A stretch of DNA of 64,000 bases from Asterias rubens (Eukaryota; Echinodermata; Asteroidea; Forcipulatida; Asteriidae), in the NCBI RefSeq assembly GCF_902459465.1, contig NC_047065.1:15973634-16037633 (forward strand), in the 5' to 3' direction. Position 1 is the stretch's first letter. Each line of letters opens with the position of its first letter. The notes under the pieces were generated by a model that was given only the letters and a program-made list of their open reading frames with translations, did no database searches and was not told the DNA's origin. The position numbers and the translations under genes are program-made. This document shows, piece by piece, positions 62,901-64,000 of this stretch.

Positions 62901-63537
62901 CAGTTGTATCCCTCATCTCTTTTAAGCAATAATTGTTTTTTCAAAGAGTATCTTAAAAGCAAACTGTACCTTTGGTTTTTTGGACCATTTGATTGCTTTA
63001 ATCCTATGCAAATGTACACGTATACATTTCAAAAGGCGGTCACGTTTTTTGATACAAAGCCAACAATCCAGAGCAAATATGTTCATGCAGGAAGAATAAT
63101 CCCAGATAGAAACACACCATCTGAGAAGCGTTGTTCTAGATTCAAATTTTTGTGCATAAAAACTGGTGGTCTGGTGGTAAGACGTCTGCTCTAGCAGTGT
63201 AAAGGTCCACGGGTTCGATTCCCGCCCGCGTGATTTGCTTGTGGATTGTGGTGCCTGGGTGACAGTTAAGTGCATCCCTCGCCTTGAAGTGACCGTCTGT
63301 GGCCTTTTGAGTAAGGCGTCTTCTGTCATAAAATATATATTTATATACACAACAAATTGTGTTTTGCAGGTAACTTTGTGACTGACATTATGCTGGCGAC
63401 CAGCAATGCAGACATAGCGTTACTGAACTCGGGAACGTTTCGATCAGACACCATCCACCAGGCTGGGGACTTCAAGAAGAGAGATTTAATGTGTCTGCTT
63501 CCAATGATAGACGTCTTAGTCGTCCTTCAAATAACAG
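53931..63537 (+). CDS. Metallophosphoesterase / 5'-nucleotidase family protein, partial
   Basis: Enzymes of this family hydrolyse phosphate esters such as nucleotides with a two-metal centre; the substrate of this member is unknown. Exons: 53931-54185, 54641-54727, 56176-56315, 57077-57202, 58842-58964, 60612-60780, 62575-62670, 63370-63537. All joins are GT-AG and in frame, giving about 388 residues before the window ends. Metal-site motifs appear in order: ILHFNDVYNVEP, FFSGDALNPS, YGNHDFDFG, LTHMRMPND and LGGHDHDYE. After them, NFVTDIMLATSNADIALLNS and GTFRSD mark the start of the 5'-nucleotidase C-terminal domain. There is no signal peptide before the catalytic domain, so a cytosolic enzyme is likely, unlike secreted CD73. 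ATG at 54005 is a possible start. The frame is open back to an acceptor at 53930, so an upstream exon may supply the true start. The last conserved C-terminal part lies beyond the window. Confidence 0.9.
54222..54570. mobile_element. TTAA-type element with family B ends, different core
   Basis: The left end CTAAAGGGAACGTAAACC and right end GCATGTACCTTCCCTTTAA resemble family B. The core (TCAAAAGGTGGTCACAC, GCGAATATGTCCACCCAGG) is different and recurs as a fragment at 62985-63110. Confidence 0.7.
55012..55371. mobile_element. TTAA-type element, family C
   Basis: TTAAAGCCATTATACACTTT with TCGG is inverted as CCGAAAGGGTCCAATGGCTTTAA, of which the terminal 8 bases and CCGAAAG are perfect. The interior matches 29803-30203. 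Both TTAA ends are intact. Confidence 0.87.
55438..55700. repeat. Two repeat fragments in intron 2
   Basis: Bases 55438-55553 match 33282-33415 in inverse orientation (GCATTCTGCTCTACCAGCC). Bases about 55550-55680 (GCAGCCGATTTAAACG, AACTAGTCCTAACTTAGG, CCTAAGATTAATCC) are a worn copy of the GATTTCACAAA hairpin family. Confidence 0.55.
56410..56745 (+). mobile_element. tRNA-derived SINE, plus strand
   Basis: The body is clear: CTGTTCAGCAGAGTGTCTG, CCCTGAGCAAGACACTTAAC, CCACCCAGGGGTAAATGGG and GTGACCAGGGGTAATAATAG. It ends in an AAT-rich tail (about 56728-56742). The head before 56410 is truncated by a piece of the repeat at 41199. Confidence 0.8.
56735..56935 (-). mobile_element. tRNA-derived SINE, second group, minus strand
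   Basis: On the minus strand the head reads TGGTGGTCTAGTTGGTAAG and GGGGTTTGAATCTCACC, followed by ATGCGCCTTGAACACCC and an ATT-rich tail. It meets the plus-strand SINE tail to tail; both share the AT triplet tract. Confidence 0.7.
57361..57610 (+). pseudogene. Non-LTR retrotransposon C-terminal remnant
   Basis: The plus frame reads GRGHPKLRWIDNVTKWSG then CVKELRRAAIERHQ; a frame shift continues WRQLHECATITT. The pattern G-P--RWID-V---------A-DR--WR is the usual end of LINE reverse-transcriptase proteins. Dead, in intron 4 of the phosphoesterase gene. Confidence 0.7.
58137..58513. mobile_element. TTAA-type foldback element, family A, well preserved
   Basis: It opens TTAAAGACAGTGGACACTA and closes AATAGTGTCCATTGCCTTTAA. 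The central hairpin TTTCGAGACCTCAAATTC/GAGGTCTCGAAATC is nearly perfect. Confidence 0.92.
58514..58790 (+). mobile_element. tRNA-derived SINE, plus strand
   Basis: It starts directly after the TTAA element: TCACCAAGGGGTATAAATGG, GTACCTGCATGAGTAGCGG, CAGCTCAGGGCTGTATAC and TTGGCCCAATGACCAGGGC. Its first third is missing, so the TTAA element probably lies at a SINE TTAA, as at 34891 and 61441. Confidence 0.75.
59368..59590. mobile_element. CATGGCTCTGCTTACC hairpin variant
   Basis: CAAATTTCATGGCTCTGCTT is matched by AGCGAACCATGAAATTTGG at the right end. Interior AATTTCTGCGCTAC and TTCTTTGCTTAC match the copy at 12836-13070. Confidence 0.75.
59868..60013. repeat. GATTTCACAAAG hairpin element
   Basis: GGGGTCGAATTCACAAAGAG on the left and TGTGTGAAATCCACCC on the right, with AGGACTAGTCCTAACTTAGG and other ACTAGTCC units inside. 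Confidence 0.75.
60290..60353 (+). pseudogene. Truncated duplicate of phosphoesterase exon 6 start
   Basis: The acceptor ATTTGTGCAG and following AAGAACGGTAAATATATTGT encode KNGKYIVKSGT, matching KNGTYIIKSGS of the true exon at 60612. Similarity stops after about 31 coding bases. The frame then runs 32 more codons to a stop with no conserved residues and no matching donor. Offset from the true acceptor is 289 bp. Confidence 0.8.
60941..61366. mobile_element. AACACCCCTTACAAATATT element, uninterrupted copy
   Basis: TTAACACCCCTTACAAATAT opens it. It holds one short hairpin (GACTATCACACGGCG) and one long one at about 61208-61362 (TGACTGCTTTAACTCGGGC versus its inverse). It is the unoccupied counterpart of 10786-11795: at about 61155 it reads GAATGTTACGTGTATGAAG where the other copy has its insertion. 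Confidence 0.85.
61380..62270 (-). mobile_element. tRNA-derived SINE, minus strand, interrupted
   Basis: On the minus strand the head is TGTGGCTGAGTGGTTTAGAG and GTGGGTTCGAGTCCCAG, with GTCATGACAATTG after it (62160-62260). The body resumes at 61380-61440 with ACCATAATTGCTTTGTCC and ATAAAGCTGTAGGTTCTGTG. The 715-bp palindrome splits it exactly at a TTAA. Confidence 0.88.
61441..62155. mobile_element. TTAA-flanked giant palindrome, piggyBac-like ends
   Basis: TTAACCCTCTAGTCCCTGCA at 61441 is inverted as CAGTGACTAGAGGGTTAA at 62155. The arms are 348 and 357 bp and near-identical; the spacer is about 10 bp (61789-61798). TTAA followed by CCCT at the tip agrees with the usual piggyBac superfamily ends. 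No transposase frame is present, so it is a non-autonomous foldback element. Confidence 0.93.
62761..62780 (+). repeat. G homopolymer run
   Basis: About 18 consecutive G in intron 7 of the phosphoesterase gene. Length may be uncertain in the assembly. Confidence 0.9.
62985..63150. repeat. Fragment of the 54222 element core
   Basis: ACATTTCAAAAGGCGGTCAC, CCAGAGCAAATATGTTCATG and GCAGGAAGAATAATCCC match 54290-54375. No TTAA ends are seen. Confidence 0.65.
63165..63340 (+). mobile_element. tRNA-derived SINE, second group, plus strand
   Basis: GGTGGTCTGGTGGTAAGACG and GGTTCGATTCCCGCCC are A- and B-box-like, matching the minus-strand head at 56880-56915. The ends do not pair as an acceptor stem, so it is not called a tRNA gene. 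Confidence 0.6.
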
Positions 63538-63554
63538 GTATCAATCAGAATTTA

Positions 63555-63695
63555 TAAGCAGTACTGAGAGGTCTACTGAGTTCCCAAAATCTACTCCGCG
63601 GCAGTAAACTAAAATAGCAAGACAAGTTCTCAAAAGAACACACAGCAAAGTAGATATCATATGGTGTTAAAAAAAATATATATTTATATTTTCCT
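63555..63695. mobile_element. End fragment of the 7462-type foldback
   Basis: ATCTACTCCGCGGCAGTAAA, AATAGCAAGACAAGTTCTC, AAGTAGATATCATATGGTGTT and AAATATATATTTA match the right arm of 7462-7985. No left arm is present. Confidence 0.7.
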
Positions 63696-63699
63696 ATGC

Positions 63700-64000
63700 A
63701 ATCACGCAGACATATTAATGTCAAGAGAGATTCTTTCTCTGATTTGCACAATTTTAAACTTTATAGCGTGTACGTCATGTGACTTGCTCCAAACTAATTG
63801 TAAGTCAGCATCACAGGAAAGCTCCAATAAAGAAATTCAGACTTTGGCTGCCAAAACTCAGAAATTATTTGGGGCAGTCAGCAGCACTGCTGGTTTGTAA
63901 ATGATCCAATTAAAAGATTGGGGTCCACTATTTGGATAAGGAATTGCATTTAGATAACAGGTGTGAGTTGGTAAAGATGAAAAACATGTATTATTCTGGC
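63700..64000. other. Intron sequence, no further exon seen
   Basis: No continuation of the 5'-nucleotidase C-terminal domain was recognised after the donor at 63538. An open frame at 63661-63900 contains no family motif. Confidence 0.45.

Noticed and set aside
63165..63235. A possible tRNA gene on the plus strand
   Set aside because: The ends do not form an acceptor stem and the same head occurs in the SINE at 56735-56935.
1..64000. CRISPR arrays, operons, ribosome binding sites and phage or plasmid features
   Set aside because: The spliced genes and SINEs show this is eukaryotic nuclear DNA. The regularly spaced repeats seen are simple tandem duplications or microsatellites.

Overview
The window is animal nuclear DNA: AT-rich, with long introns, GT-AG splice sites and dense short repeats. 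The gene set and structures are metazoan. The repeat mix (TTAA-flanked foldback elements, tRNA-derived SINEs) looks like that of an echinoderm, most likely a sea star. That placement is from memory of such repeats and was not tested by alignment.

Four protein-coding genes are supported. (1) 1707-19061, plus strand: a complete gamma-tubulin complex component 2 gene (TUBGCP2/GCP2). It has 19 coding exons that join in frame to 911 residues. (2) 27440-29191, minus strand: an intronless 583-residue BTB-BACK-kelch protein closest to the KLHL24/KLHL6 group. A likely 5' untranslated exon lies near 30.23-30.44 kb. (3) 32636-42466, minus strand: a complete CTU2 (NCS2) gene for cytosolic tRNA 2-thiolation, with 14 exons and 487 residues. 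(4) 53931 to beyond the right edge, plus strand: a calcineurin-like metallophosphoesterase/5'-nucleotidase family gene. Eight exons are visible; the true start and the 3' end are not settled. TUBGCP2 and the kelch gene converge, the kelch and CTU2 genes are tandem, and CTU2 and the phosphoesterase diverge. I see no operon-like or pathway link between the four genes.

Nearly everything else is repeats. Several foldback families have ends of the type TTAA-AGG...CCT-TTAA, which suggests TTAA target duplication. Others are hairpins with GGGCCCAATTTCATAGAGC or GATTTCACAAAG ends. There are at least three tRNA-derived SINE groups, a few non-LTR retrotransposon scraps, and some tandem duplications. 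Many elements sit inside other elements, so the order of insertion can be read.

The most interesting local signals are three small duplications that copied exon pieces with their splice sites (two in TUBGCP2, one in the phosphoesterase gene), a perfect DR5 (retinoic-acid-type) site upstream of the kelch gene, very long near-perfect hairpins in the TUBGCP2 3' region and a CTU2 intron, and a 715-bp TTAA-flanked palindrome inserted in a SINE. I found no clear undescribed gene system.
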